From positions 193,460 through 257,459 of the forward strand of contig JAXRKP010000615.1 of assembly GCA_037039925.1 (NCBI GenBank): DNA of 64,000 nt, read 5' to 3'. A model generated the notes under the pieces. The model ran no database searches, had not been told where the DNA came from, and worked only from the letters and a program-made list of their open reading frames with translations. The stretch comes from Doris montereyensis (Eukaryota; Mollusca; Gastropoda; Nudibranchia; Dorididae). Each line of letters opens with the position of its first letter. The first letter of the stretch is position 1. Positions 40,204-62,608 of this stretch are shown piece after piece. A program made the position numbers and the translations under genes.

Positions 40204-42440
40204 AAGGGTATAGCTGTCATTTAACGTGTGCCTCTTCTTTTTCATTAAGGGTGTAGCTCTAAATCTCATTTAAGGTGTTCCCCTTCTTTTTTCATTAAGA
40301 AGCACATTCATTCTTTTTCATTAAGGGTGTAGCTCTCGTGTAAAGTGTTCCCCTTCTTTGTCATTAAGGGTGTAGCTCTCAGTCTCATTTAAGGCGTGTT
40401 CGTCCGTTTTTCGTTAAGAGGTCAGTGTAGCTGTCATTTAGCGTGTATCTCTCCTTTGTCATTAAGGGTATAGCTGTCATTTAGCGTGTATTTTTCCTTT
40501 TTCATTAAGGGTGTAGCTGTCATTTACGGTGTGCTCTCTTTTTAAAAAAATTATTAAGGGCTGTCATTTAGTACCTCTTCTTATTCTGTCATTTAGCGCT
40601 GTACGGTGTTTCTCTTCTTTTTCATTAAAGGTGTAGCTGTCATTTAAGGTGTGCTCTCTTCTCCTTTTTCATTAAAAGTGTAGCTGTCATTTATGGTGTT
40701 TCTCTCCTTTTTCATTAAGGTGTTTCTCTCCTTTTTCATTAAGGTGTAGCTGTCATTTAGCATGTACTTCTTCTTATTCATTAAAAGTGTAGCTCTCATT
40801 TAAGGTGTGCCTCTCCTTTTTCATTAAAGGTGTAGCTCTCATTTAAGGTGTTTCTCTCCTTTTTCATTAAGGGTGTAGCTGTCATTTAGCGTGTACTTCT
40901 TCTTATTCATTAAAGGTGTAGCTATCATTTAACGTGTACCTCTCTCCTTTTTCATTAGGGTGTAGGTCATTTGTAGCTGTCATTTATCGTGTACCTCTCC
41001 TTTTTCATTAAGGGTATAGCTGTCATTTATCGTGTACCTCTCCTTTTTCATTAAGAGTATAGCTGTCATTTATCGTGTACCTTCTTTTTCATTAAGAGTA
41101 TAGCTGTCATTTATCGTGTACCTCTCCTTTTTTTAAGAGTGTGCCTCTCCTTTTTCATTAAGGGTGTAGCTGTCATTTATCGTGTAACTCTCCTTTTTCA
41201 TTAAGAGTATAGCTGTTATTTAACGTGTGCCTCTCCTTTTTCATTTAGCTGTCATTTATCGTGTACCTCTCCTTTTTCATTAAGGTATAGCTCTTCTAGC
41301 TGTCATTTATTGCCTCTCCTTTTTCATTTTTTCATTAAGTAAGAGTATAGCTGTCATTTAACGGCCTCTCCTTTCTCATTTAAGGTGTAGCTGTCATTTA
41401 ACGTGTGCCCTTCTTTTTCATTAAGGGTGTAGCTGTCATTTAGCTTTTTCATCTATAGCTGTCATTTAACTGCCTCTCCTTTTTCATTAAAGGTGTAGCT
41501 GTCATTTAACGTGTGCCTCTCCTTTTCATTAAGGTGTAGCTGTCATTTAACGTGTGCCTCTGCTTTTTCATTAGGGTGTAGCTGTCAATACTGTCATTTA
41601 ACGTGTGCCCTTCTTTTTCATTAAGGGTGTAGCTGTCATTTAACGTGTGCCCTTCTTTTTCATTAAGGGTGTAGCTGTCATTTAACATGTGCCCTTCTTT
41701 TTCATTAAGGGTGTAGCTGTCATTTAACGTGTGCCTTTCCTTTTTCATTAAGGGTGTAGCTGTCATTTAACGTGTACCTCTCCTTTTTCATTAAGATTTT
41801 AGATGTCATTTATCGTGTACATCTCCTTTTTCATTAAGAGTGTCATTTATCGTGTGCCTCTCCTTTTTCATTAAGGGTTAGCTGTCATTTACGTATACCT
41901 CTCCTTTTTCATTAAGAGTATAGCTGTCATTTAACGTATACCTCTCCTTTTTCATTCTTTTTCATTAAGCCTCTTCTTTTTCATTAAGTGGTGTAGCTGT
42001 CATTTAACGTGTGCCTCTTCTTTTTCATTTTTCATTAAAGGGTGTAGTCATCTAACTGTCATCTAACGTGTGCCTCTTCTTTTTCAATAGCTGTCATCTA
42101 ACGTGTGCCTCTCCTTTTTCATTTAACGTGTGCCCTTCTTTTCATTAAGGGTGTAGCTGTCATTTAACGTGTGCCTCTTCTTTTTCATTAAGGGTGTAGC
42201 TGTCATCTAACGTGTGCCTCTCCTTTTTCATTAAGGGTGTAGCTGTCATCTAACGTGTCTCTCCTTTTTCATTAAGAGTGTAGCTGTCATTTAACGTGTA
42301 CCTCTCCTATTTCATTAAGGTGTAGCTGTCATTTATCGTATACCTCTCCTTTTTCATTAAGAGTGTAGCTGTCATTTAACGTGTACCTCTCCTATTTCAT
42401 TAAGAGTGTAACTCAATCTATCATTGAAGGTACGTCTTCT
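40203..42440 (+). repeat. Satellite C3: 42-bp tandem array
   Basis: Unit CATTAAGGGTGTAGCTGTCA plus TTTAACGTGTGCCTCTCCTT and TTT, 42 bp. Because 42 divides by three, the minus strand reads a 14-residue peptide repeat (YTLNEKEGHTLNDS), a by-product of the array. Confidence 0.97.
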
Positions 42441-42652
42441 CTTTCATTATGGCTGCGTGTTATATTAACACATCGCCAGATTGATTAATTCAAATTTAAG
42501 CTGCAATTGCCCTTTAATTTTAATACTTTCCGACCAAATCCAATGTGTCGTTCAAATTTGAATGCTCTTCAAATGCTAATAAAGAGGTGAAATGTGATGC
42601 CATGGACTATTGCATGGGAAGTGATAATAATCAATATTGGTGTGGTACAAGG

Positions 42653-42780
42653 AAACCGAAGACGCTGGTTGGTAGCTCAGTGGGCAGAGTGTCTGACTGC
42701 CACCCAGGAGGCCCGAGCTCGATTCCCATTCCTGGTAAAACTTTGCTTGCCGGCCCTCCTGCCGACACAGCAGTGAAATA
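42653..42780 (+). repeat. tRNA-derived SINE head
   Basis: A box TAGCTCAGTGGGCAGAG and B-box-like GAGCTCGATTCCC are about 40 bp apart. The acceptor ends do not pair, so it is a SINE head and not a tRNA gene. Confidence 0.65.
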
Positions 42781-42850
42781 GGAAGCTATGTCTATTCAAA
42801 CTTGGTCAAAGTAATGGCGGAGTGGAATGAAAGCAATGACAAACTACTAC

Positions 42851-42965
42851 ATTAGGGAGCGTAGTTAGCTCGGTTGGTAGCACGCTTTCTTTTTCATGGC
42901 AAGGCGATGGGTGCCGACGCAGAGGTCGCGAGTTCAATTCCCAACGGTGGCCAGGATTGTTCTGT
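42851..42965 (+). repeat. tRNA-derived SINE head, second unit
   Basis: A box TAGCTCGGTTGGTAGCACGC and B box GCGAGTTCAATTCCC. The distance between the boxes is longer than in tRNA genes. It is related to the unit 190 bp upstream only through the promoter boxes. Confidence 0.65.
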
Positions 42966-43257
42966 CTATTCCTTGTATTTGTCTCGTCTTTGTTCCTATG
43001 GGGCTTTCATTCATATTATCTTGTCATTACCTACATTGTACCGAATGTATAAACAAAAATCAGGTTTTCTTTACTTTACACTACAGGGAAATATCATGTA
43101 TGTTTGCAGGTGCTGAGCTTTGTCTACTGTTGAATTTGTTTCACAGCTCTCAGTGACATGGTAGTCGTGATAAGCTTTGATATAATTTTTAAAAAATCTA
43201 ATTTTACCCATAATATCAACAACTAAGGTGACCTTGGGGCTTTTGGTGGGATGTTCT

Positions 43258-43490
43258 CTCAGACTGCCCTGTAAACAGCCAAAGAGATATTTAACGTACA
43301 CAATGTTGTGATTTTTATCGTCGGTTTCTGATGGGACTAGGCGTTGATCCACCTACCTAGTCCAGGGCGTGGGTCTTACTCGAAAAAACTCAAGAACATT
43401 TTTCAACCTTTGGGGCTTAAACCCACGACCTTTTGGTTGAGAGGCTGACCGACACCTTGCCTCTGGACTTCTCAGTCCCCTACCATAACT
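43258..43490 (-). repeat. SINE copy, same family as 11904-12126
   Basis: The minus strand begins with a head containing CCTCTCAACCAAAAGGTCG and GGGTTTAAGCCCC (B-box-like). The body contains the reverse of ACTGCCCTGTAAACAG. The order of landmarks equals that of the copy at 11904. Confidence 0.7.
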
Positions 43491-43534
43491 AACAGCTGGT
43501 TGCGATAGTATAATGTTTTGTTTGGTTGTTTCAT

Positions 43535-43665
43535 TGAAATTTACCTTGTCCACCATATGTGGTGATCTCAGGGTGTATGTACTAAGAGGAGACAAGGTGA
43601 AGAAACATAAGCCAAAGAGTGGAAGGTAAGAAGTATGACCTACCAGTGACATCTGGCAATCGGCC
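43535..43665 (-). repeat. Dispersed ~140-bp repeat, minus strand
   Basis: In plus orientation: ATTTACCTTGTCCACCATAT, GTGGTGATCTCAGGGTG, CTAAGAGGAGACAAGGTGAA, GAGTGGAAGGTAAGAAG. This is the reverse complement of the KDM5-intron copies. Confidence 0.85.
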
Positions 43666-43692
43666 ACATGGTATAAATAATGCAGGTATACA

Positions 43693-43797
43693 AGGTCACC
43701 TTGTGGGCAGTTGGTGGGACTAATTAGTAGTTTTCACTTAATTTACCGAGATCACCGCCTTGGGTGTGTAGAGTGAATTGCAATGAAACGAATGACA
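43693..43797 (+). repeat. Dispersed ~140-bp repeat, plus strand
   Basis: GTGGGCAGTTGGTGGGACTA, TTCACTTAATTTACCGAGAT, CACCGCCTTGGG, GTGAATTGCAATGAAACGAA. It lies beside an oppositely oriented copy, and is the only copy here on the plus strand to the right of 33 kb. Confidence 0.75.
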
Positions 43798-44640
43798 CAT
43801 CCAAAAATGTCACCTTTATTGTGTCTTGTACCTCCTTTTGCTCACACATTCAATGAAAGTGTGAATTACTTAAAGAGTTGAACTTGGAACAGTTGATTTG
43901 TTTACTCCATGTCCACCACATCCGGTGACTGTAGGATTTGGGTAGAATTATTCTAAAGTAATTGTTTATGAATATGAAAATTTGAACTGGACATTTCTTT
44001 CAAGTATCAGGTAAGCCAAAAGTAAAGTTCCTTCAAAGCCATTACTGCCTGGAGCTAATCCTGGCTTCTGTAGCCGAAATTTGAAAAAATGTTTACATAC
44101 GAAACAAAAAAATTCTGTGTTAGTAAGGAAATAAAAGAGAAACGATTCAGTATTTTGCTTATTTTTTATGTTTTTTTTAATCATAATCGAAAGTAAACTG
44201 GATTGAAATATAATCTACGAGGCAAAAACAGGCAAAAATGTTCCTTTCTTTGCAGCTGTCTGTCCATTTATCCACACTTTCCTTCACATACACACGCACA
44301 CACCCAAAATTCTCACAGACGAGTATGCTTACAATTACAAGTGCATGTTTCCATAGGGAAAAAAAAATCTGTAAATATAATACATGACTCAGCATGCTCT
44401 AGCATTGTTGAATTCAGCTGGTAAAGGGAGTTGAGAGAAAAAAATTCAAAGTGGGGAAAGAACGAACAAAAAAATAGCCATGCTATTATTGTCATTATTT
44501 TTATACAAAGGGCAATCCACGCAGCCCCGACAAAACCTCTTACTACACACAGAAACATGTGCTTGAATGTGGGCTATAATAATTTATAAATATTGAATGA
44601 ACATAATATTTCCTAGGCAACAACAGAAGTAACACAGGTA

Positions 44641-44642
<2 letters not shown>

Positions 44643-44733
<91 letters not shown>

Positions 44734-44735
44734 CA
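44643..44735. repeat. (AAT)n microsatellite
   Basis: About 90 bp of ATA units, ending in CAACAACA. Confidence 0.98.
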
Positions 44736-45374
44736 ACAGTAGTCACTGCAAGATGATCACATCTGCAGGATCCCATTCTAAAATAGTCATTCATATTAAT
44801 GTTTTTTAAATATAATATATACAGCATGGAATCAAACATTTCTATCAATACACTGTACAACTTAATGTAGCTCTATGCAGGATCAACACACTTAAAATTC
44901 AACATAAGGAAGAAAAAAGAACAACACACTCCCCAATGAAAAACAATTGCTTAAAAACAACAAACGGAAAGGAGAAAAGAAAAGAAAGTAGGGGACAGAA
45001 GGCAATTCATCATCTCAGGGGGCATAACTGCCTTATAGTAAAGATACTAGAACAATATGATTATTATTCTAACATCTTTGCTCATACCAAGTATTTACAC
45101 TACAAGAAAGCAGGTTGAAGATAATGTGACAGTTTGTAATGACAGGACATCTATTACGGTACTTTATTGATAATTCAGCTACATCCAAAAATCTCAACAC
45201 GCTATACGCAGAAACTATACTACCTAAATAACCTGAAAACTTATCATGTAGATGTAGATATCTCTGCGACATTGCATGGGCACATCATTTTTTCGCTGTA
45301 ATACCATAAATATTGTGCAAGAAAAATGACAATAAAACGTGGGTTTTGAATAAAGGGCAGCAGAAATAGCCATG

Positions 45375-45450
45375 CTTAGACGGGAGATTGAACTTGGCAA
45401 ACCAGAGTGGCAGCCAGCCGCTCAACCAACTGAACTACCTACCCAGACCC
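45375..45450 (-). repeat. tRNA-like SINE head
   Basis: The minus strand reads GGTAGGTAGTTCAGTTGGTT, GAGCGGCTGGCTGCC and CCAAGTTCAATCTCCCG. Boxes A and B are spaced as in a tRNA, but the acceptor stem is not evident. Confidence 0.55.
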
Positions 45451-46283
45451 TCACAGATGTAATAAAGCTCTGACCTGGGTTTTTCTCTCTCTTTTGCTTT
45501 GACCAGCTGCACACTAAAGTCTGAACTCCTGAGGTACTCAATAGCACTTGGTCGTAATGTTTCATATTTGACATCAACATTTACTCACACATAAACACCC
45601 ACACACACACACAACAAACACACAAGTTACAATTGTTTTCAATCTTAATAGAAAATAACAAAGACACACACACACACACACACACACTTAATAAGTGTAC
45701 CACTCTTATAGCATGGAACCATCTTGCTAAAGGGAATATAAATTCCAAAGCGCACAGACAGGCTGCAACACTTAAAATAAATCTTATAAGACCAGTGCGT
45801 GTGGAATTATTATGGGAAGAAAAATATAAATTAATTATCTAAGTAAACAATCGGGGGAAAAAAATAAAATAATTGTAATGAGAGTTTGTGAAATACGATA
45901 AAATATAAATCACAGTTGAAAACATGTTCAGCATGCATTAAATACACATGTCATATTGACGATTATATCTAGTATTACACTGTAATAAATCTTCCGTCCA
46001 CTCCTATTCATCGCTTAGCCAGAGATAAACAAAAAGATTACACAGCGGATTTATTCTTCTATAAATAAAGTTGAGTACACAGCAACGATTCTGGCTAAAG
46101 AATATTAAAATAGTGGTAATATTATTATGATGGCAACAACAGGGGTAACATAATCTTAGAAAGAAAGGAAACAACAACCCATCACTGTGTGGGTCGCTCT
46201 TCCTTCACTTATATACAAACCTGAACCGAGATACTGTACAGAGGGGGAGGGGGTGGGGAATATAAATGAAGACATGGTCAAAC

Positions 46284-46424
<141 letters not shown>

Positions 46425-46799
46425 ACAACACTTTATGACTAAAATGATTGCACAGAAAATTTATAGTACATGTTACATATACACCCCATCAACACGAAAA
46501 GAGGATGGAGAGGAATGAGGAAGGGAGTGGGGAGGGAGGTGGCAACAAATATAGTGTGCATTTTTCTTGTAAAAAGACATTTATAAGGATTTAGCCGAGG
46601 TTCTCGTCCCTCCTCCACCCACCTCGTCTCTCTAACTTTTTTGTTTAACTGGCAGTGGCAGTAAAGCCTGCACATATATTCATAAATCCACTGTCCCGAC
46701 GCACACACACACACAAACACAAACAAACACACGCACGCGCGTATGAAGAACCAACAAAACATGAACACAAATACGTCTCATCCTGTCCACCATACTCAA

Positions 46800-46945
46800 G
46801 GTTGATTGAATGATTGAAATGTACCATATCCACCATATGCAGCGATCTCAGGGAGAATTCAGAGGAAACGGCCAGATGAAAGATAAAAGAAAGAGAGAAA
46901 AGTAAGAAGCAAGGCCAGTAGTACCTACCAACTGCCCACCAATAT
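46800..46945 (-). repeat. Dispersed ~140-bp repeat, minus strand
   Basis: GAAATGTACCATATCCACCA, GCAGCGATCTCAGGGAG, CAGAGGAAACGGCCAGATGA, AGAGAAAAGTAAGAAGCAAG and GTACCTACCAACTGCCCACC; near full length. Confidence 0.85.
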
Positions 46946-48562
46946 TCAAAGAGGAATACCAAATTCATGTGCATGTGAAATCTCTGTTTAAACGGTAATT
47001 TTGCAAATTCAGATCGGCCCTTATGAATGTTCATCCCAATGTCTGTGAGTCTCCGTTGTTAACTCGGGCGGTTTTCTTTTAAAAAAAGCTAGAAATCACT
47101 TATTCCTGATTAACATATTTTTCAATGTAAATACAGACTTACAGACTCAATAGCCCCAAAAAACATACTTATATGTTTTTACGTAACAGTTGGCAGCTTT
47201 GCAAACGTAATAATCTAGCCAACAGTGAAAAGACACAAATCTCATCCTCAATGAAGAGAATACCACACTAGATACCAGAAGTGTACAGTTGAATCTTCAC
47301 TGATGAAATCATTAATTTATCACATCATTCAGATTTTAATAAAGGGGCCCTTTAACAGTTGCACTGAACACAAGTGTAAAAAATACATAACAACAGTAAA
47401 GTTGTATAAAACATAAATAATTTACAGAGAAATAAAATTCTAATATAATTGTCCACATAGAGCTAGTAGTCTTACTACTTCTGACAGTAAAACAAACCCT
47501 GTGAAACAATACACAATATTATTAAATATTTTTAACTTATCTTTACCGTGACCACTACTTATATCGTTATCTTCACTTTAAATTACATATTCATCAATCA
47601 ATCATTTTCCCCTTTCTTTCAAATCTGAAAATTGGCATTTGGTTAAAAAAACAAACTTCAACACATTTTGTGGTCCTAAAATTACCCTAAGAAGTCAAAA
47701 CTCCATGTCATAACACAAATTTCAAAATATTCATATCAAAGGAGAAATATTCCAAAGACTTGTATAGATAAACAAGGCTGTAAAACTATACACTTTATAA
47801 TAACTATACCTGCCAGAAATAAATGATTCATTCTCTGATTATGAATGTCCTCTCAGCACCATTTGGGGTTTAGTGTACTTAACTGAGTTCATCCTCTTTC
47901 ATAGAAAAGACAGAGCTGAAGGTTCAACTCTGATATCGAATCACATATATCTAATGACAGCACCAGAATTATGCAATCATCTTTGGCATATCGATACTGG
48001 GACAGTGAAGGAGTAACACACTCAGGAGACACGGCACAGAGAGCATTATAACAACAATGTATTAGCCAATATACACAAACGTTTGTTGTCAAAGACGTCC
48101 GGACAATCATTGGAACGAAACAAACACTCCTTTAATGCTGATAGAAATTCTGATGTGAAAGTGTTTGCCCCTTCTAGCAGTGCTTTCATCCATGCTTTTC
48201 TTAATCAAGATGTGATATAAGAACAGCACTCTTAAAGACATTATATAAATTGAGACAGACAGTGAGTTAGACAGATAATTACCATTGTGATAGCATATCA
48301 ACTTGGTAAATCACACACACGCACATACAATTGTTTACCCATTCAATAATGCGGTCTTCACATTTCCCCATAGAAAGAAATGCCTCTTTCAAGTTGAAAT
48401 CAAGCTTTCATGATTTTAACAAGATGTGAATGTGTGTAAGAATCAAATATCTCTAAACTAAATATAATTCATTTGTTATATCTCTGTTACTTCCTTACTG
48501 TCAACTAATTGACAAAGAACCAAATGTGGATGGAATGAGAGAAAATATCTCAGGACTTTTGC

Positions 48563-48603
<41 letters not shown>

Positions 48604-48604
48604 C
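48563..48604. repeat. (GT)n microsatellite
   Basis: About 40 bp of GT. Confidence 0.95.
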
Positions 48605-49761
48605 GTGTGCCCCTGAAAATGTTTTCCAAACCTTGAGTGCGAAGTACAGAAAGCACCTGTGACATCTACACCAAAACAATACGACCGTAAACAGTTATTC
48701 ATGCAGAAAGCAAAGTAGAAAAGGAGTTATATATATAGGTACAAAGATAAAGACAAATCATTTGTTCAAGTGATTCTAAGAAGGGCTTCCCTCACTACAG
48801 GGTTGTCTGAATATCTCAACAGTTACAAAAAGGGTGCATTGTTGATTTGTGATCTGAAAAAGATCATGAGTTTTACATTATATGCAGTTATTTATTTAAT
48901 AAAAACAAAAATCAAATACAAAAACCCTCACGCTCATGTATGCATAGAAAGATAAATTCTCTGCGTCATGTAGAATGCGGTAACATACAGATGCTCAAGA
49001 GATGGAATATATAAGATAAACTTAGGCAGCACAGCTTGAATTTTTGTTTCCTTTTTATCTCTCTCTCCATCAGCTGCTCTTCTTCCTGTGTGAAATGATC
49101 ATCTTGCTGGTAGCTTTCAGAAATCCCAATCTCAATCACGCACAGAGGCATGCACAGAATTTATGGAACGTCCTAGAAGGAACAAATTTTTGTGTGACAA
49201 GCCGTTTGATCTCACTCGCTCTCAGTCTCCCTCTGCATCCTCTCTCTCCGTCTGTCTATCAGTCTGTCTGTCTGTCTGTCTGTCATACAGACACAAAATA
49301 TTTAAGAGCAATGAAAAAAACTACTCTGGAATAATCATCAAAAAGTCAAATTGACAAACTTGAAAGACGAGACCAATTGGTGCCTTCAATCATCAACGTA
49401 AATCCTCCGTTTAAAGCGCAGTCTATTCCTTTGGGCAAATAAATCCACGGCCACGTTTCAAGTCACAAGAAGAAATATCTCCCTTCCAATGCTTACAATG
49501 AAAAGCACCAATTTCAAGCTTTGCAATGCAACTCAGGTTTTCTCTTCTCAATGAGAAACCAACCAGCCAATCCCCCAAAACACACAATCTGAACACTGTT
49601 TTTTAAGTCCAATTCCATGGAAAGTATTCAGTTTTTTGTTGCTCACTTGTTTGTTTTAAATACGTTTTGAAGTGAATGGAGAATGGAGAATTTGAGATGA
49701 ATTTTCCACACCGTCAGAGATTTTTGCTTGCAATGTGTTCTAACGCTAGTGAATCCCGACT

Positions 49762-58559
<8,798 letters not shown>

Positions 58560-58659
58560 CTGTGGGGAAGACATCAAGGGCATGATGATGGTGTTTATTA
58601 GTGTGTCTGTGCCTGTGTGTGTGTGTATGTGTGTGTGCGTGCGTTTTGTTTGTTTCTGT

Positions 58660-58755
58660 TATTCGAATTCAATAATGTCCCCAAATGCGGTGGTAATCAC
58701 AGGGTGAATGCAAAGTGGCAGACAAAAATATGTAAATGGATGTCCGGAAAGTAGA
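58660..58755 (-). repeat. Dispersed ~140-bp repeat, minus strand, partial
   Basis: TTCAATAATGTCCCCAAATG, CGGTGGTAATCACAGGGTGA, ATGCAAAGTGGCAGAC. Diverged. Confidence 0.6.
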
Positions 58756-58796
58756 AGGCCCCACAAGTGAGTCCCGATAACTGCTCACAAGCAAAC

Positions 58797-59030
<234 letters not shown>

Positions 59031-59095
59031 AAACAGACAAACAGACGGACAGATAGACAGAGAAGAGGGGGAGAAACAGTAGGACAAGAAGGAGA

Positions 59096-59356
59096 ATAAT
59101 GAGAAGAAGAAGAAGAAAAAGGAGAAGAACAAGAAGGAGAAGAACAACAAGAACAAGAACAAGAAGAACGAGAACAAGAAGGACGAGAAAAAGAACGAGA
59201 ACAAGAACAAGAACAAGAAGAAGAAAAAGAAAGACAAGGAGAAAAGAAGCAGACAAGAAGGAGAACAAGAAAAGAAGAAGAAAAAGAAGAAGAAGAAGAA
59301 GAAGAAAGAAGAAGAAGAAGAAGAAGAAGAAGAAGAAGAAGAAGAAGAAGAAGAAG
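59096..59356. repeat. (GAA)n-rich purine tract
   Basis: About 260 bp made of GAA, AAG and GAC units. With 58799-59030 it forms over 500 bp that is almost all purine on one strand. Confidence 0.97.
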
Positions 59357-59860
59357 AGGAAAAGACAGTGATGACCATGGATATAAGACAAAAGCCTCGT
59401 TTGTTAGTTAGTCTGAGCGCCCAACCTATGAAGACACTACGTGGGTTCGGACATCTTGATCCTAGCCATGGACGTCATGACAGGCCATGATTAATGTCTG
59501 AGAACGACGTCACTTCCTGTGTTATGAGCCATCCATCTTTGGCATGACAGCCAGACTCCCATTATCATGCTACACTAACTGTACGGTGTACAGTGTGAGG
59601 ACAGAGGCGTGAAAAGAAAGCAGAAAAAAACAAACATATCCCACTTCAAAACACGCTTGTTAGTTCTTATTGTCTACTATACGGGTAACCCAGCCCCATC
59701 CCTGTTTCCTCGTCTCGTTTTCACTGTGTTTCACCAACATATTTGTTTGCCGAGTATATTATTATGTCCGGATGTTTTTTTTTTGTCTATCTCGTTACAT
59801 TTTTGTATGCTTGTCTCGTCTGTCTGTCTTTTTCTCTGTGTGCCTGTTTCCTTGTTTTTC
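59357..59860. other. Unique sequence between purine and pyrimidine tracts
   Basis: Two ACGTCA motifs near 59470 and 59505; no exon recognised. Confidence 0.4.
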
Positions 59861-59864
59861 AATT

Positions 59865-60299
<435 letters not shown>

Positions 60300-60300
<1 letters not shown>

Positions 60301-60401
60301 TTTGTCTGTCTGCTTGTCTGTCTGTCTACTTACCTGCTTGTCTATCTTGGTCTGTCTGCTTGCCTGCCTATTTGACTGACTCTGTCTGCCTGCTTGCCTC
60401 C

Positions 60402-60454
<53 letters not shown>

Positions 60455-60508
60455 TATCTATCTATCATCTCTCTCTCTCTCTTCCTTCCTCCCTCCCTCC
60501 CTCCCTCT

Positions 60509-60601
<93 letters not shown>
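60300..60601. repeat. (CTGT)/(ATCT)/(CCT)/(CT) compound microsatellite
   Basis: CTGC/CTGT units, then ATCT, CCTC and a CT run of about 85 bp. Confidence 0.98.
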
Positions 60602-60603
<2 letters not shown>

Positions 60604-60675
60604 ACTTCCCAGATCGTATACCCGTTTACAACAAAAGAGAATAATTCGAACTATTCAGGTCACAACGATTTGTTT

Positions 60676-60679
<4 letters not shown>

Positions 60680-60706
<27 letters not shown>

Positions 60707-61740
60707 GGGTGTTTGGGGGAAGCATTGTTCTAACGACTGCGATTCCAATTGCAAGAACCATCAACCTTCCACACAGAGAAGAATTTATAAGAACGGTAAC
60801 GTCAAAGGAAAAAAAAAAAGAAAAGAAAGAAAAAAGGAGAAGAAAAGGAAACCCACCAGAAATAGTTGACACAAGGCAAAGCCTGGTTCCCGATTCATTC
60901 ATCATCATCATTTAGTACAACCCACGTTCTGAAACCTTAACAAGTTTACCATATCACATGTATAGACATTAAAGTGAGGGCTACATTTTGACCTAAATAT
61001 TGGGTAATGGCTTTTTTTATGTGTCTCTTCTGTTCTTCTCTTTTCTTCTCTTCTTTTCTTACAGCCAAACAAAACCCAACCCCACACCAAACTCGACGAC
61101 TATGGACTTTCGTTTAACACTGGCTAGATAGATCTGCGGCTGCTCTGTCTCCCAAATCTATCTCTCTCTCCTCTTGGTTTACATAATAATATTATACAGA
61201 CCAGAATTCTGCACCAGCGTTCCAAAAATCATTTCGAGCAAATCGGGTGTTGTGGTACCCAAGAGTGCTTGGAGAGAAAGACTGACAGGAAGGCAACGAC
61301 CTATTACCCTCTCTCCTCTCTTTCTGTCTTACAGTTGATTTAGTTATGACCCAGTCAAACTCTCCTTTTTTTCTCTTCCCTTTCAATTCACTCTAATCTT
61401 TAAAAAAAAATTGTTATTCACCCATCTCTCAATCTCATCTATTCATTCTTCCATTCATTAATCTATCTGTCTGCTTATATATATATGTGCCTGTTCACAT
61501 GTTATGAATGTACGTCGTATCTCCATGCCATTCTTCCTGTTTCGTATTTATTCACTACAACTGTCGTTTGTAGCGTAATTTAGGTCATTCAACATGCCAA
61601 AAGGCACAGAAATGTTAATATAAAAAAAAAACCGAAACAAAATTACATGGTCATAGAAAAATAAAATGCAGGTTGTAACACCACACAAAACATTGTAACA
61701 CAAGCATAACTACTACAACTCTCTGTCTTTCTACTTCATC
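60680..61740. other. AT-rich sequence with a short (GT)n, nothing recognised
   Basis: (GT)n at 60676-60702; otherwise no exon, repeat or RNA gene identified. Confidence 0.4.
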
Positions 61741-61818
61741 CTTCCTTCTTCTTCTTCTTCTTCTTCTTCTTCTTCTTCTTCTTCTTCTTCTCTCTCTCTC
61801 TCTCCTCTCCTTCTCCTC

Positions 61819-61872
<54 letters not shown>
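61741..61872. repeat. (CTT)n(CT)n microsatellite
   Basis: About 50 bp of CTT followed by CT-rich sequence to 61872. Confidence 0.98.
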
Positions 61873-62510
61873 CTCCTTCTTCCCCCTACCCTCACACACA
61901 GTCGCCCTCGCCACCACCTCACTTTGTATCTTTCAAACGCACGCTAACATCAACCACTCAAGTTTACCCCCACCCCCACACACACACACAGCAATGACAT
62001 CCCTGGTTTTTGTATCGCATTTAAAACAGAGACAAATAATAATCGCGCACAACAGAACACATACAACAGCAGGGTACCCGCCGATGCTTCATCTGACAGT
62101 CGACAGTTTCAGAAAACCGAAAGACAATAATAGTCAGTTTACAGTCCGGCCTATCATGTGTCGAGTATCTGACAATCTAGTTCCAGAAAACCCAAAGACA
62201 ATAATAATAAGTTTACAGTACGGCCTATCACGTGTCGGGTATCATGTCTCATCGAAGGACTTCTTCCTTCACCGTGGGAGTTCGGGAATCCATTACCGGG
62301 CCTTCAACCTAGGCATAATAACAGATTATTATCGTAAATATCTAATTATCTGGCACGGTCTCGCATTCATGCGGCCACTTGCACCAACGGGGCACAAGTC
62401 AGCAAGCACAGGAGGTTCCAGTTCGCCAATTTAGATTTAGGTAAAGATCTAGGTTGCTCCGCCCTCCATTTCTCTCTTGTCTCTCGCCATACTTTAGTCT
62501 CTCCTCAGTC
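61873..62510. other. Unique sequence with a short duplication
   Basis: CAGAAAACCGAAAGACAATA and a near copy with CCAGAAAACCCAAAGAC, plus GTTTACAGTCCGGCCTATCA and GTTTACAGTACGGCCTATCA, mark a tandem duplication of about 73 bp at 62105-62250. No gene recognised. Confidence 0.6.
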
Positions 62511-62514
62511 TCTC

Positions 62515-62516
62515 TC

Positions 62517-62605
<89 letters not shown>
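62515..62605. repeat. (CT)n microsatellite
   Basis: About 90 bp of CT with one CGGT interruption. Confidence 0.98.

Positions 62606-62608
<3 letters not shown>

Noticed and set aside
41506..41766. 14-residue peptide repeat on the minus strand
   Set aside because: It results from the 42-bp satellite unit; neighbouring units break the frame.
42653..42780. tRNA genes (also near 42851, 45375, 26155, 53595)
   Set aside because: A and B boxes are present, but acceptor stems do not pair and box spacing is often wrong. SINE heads fit better.
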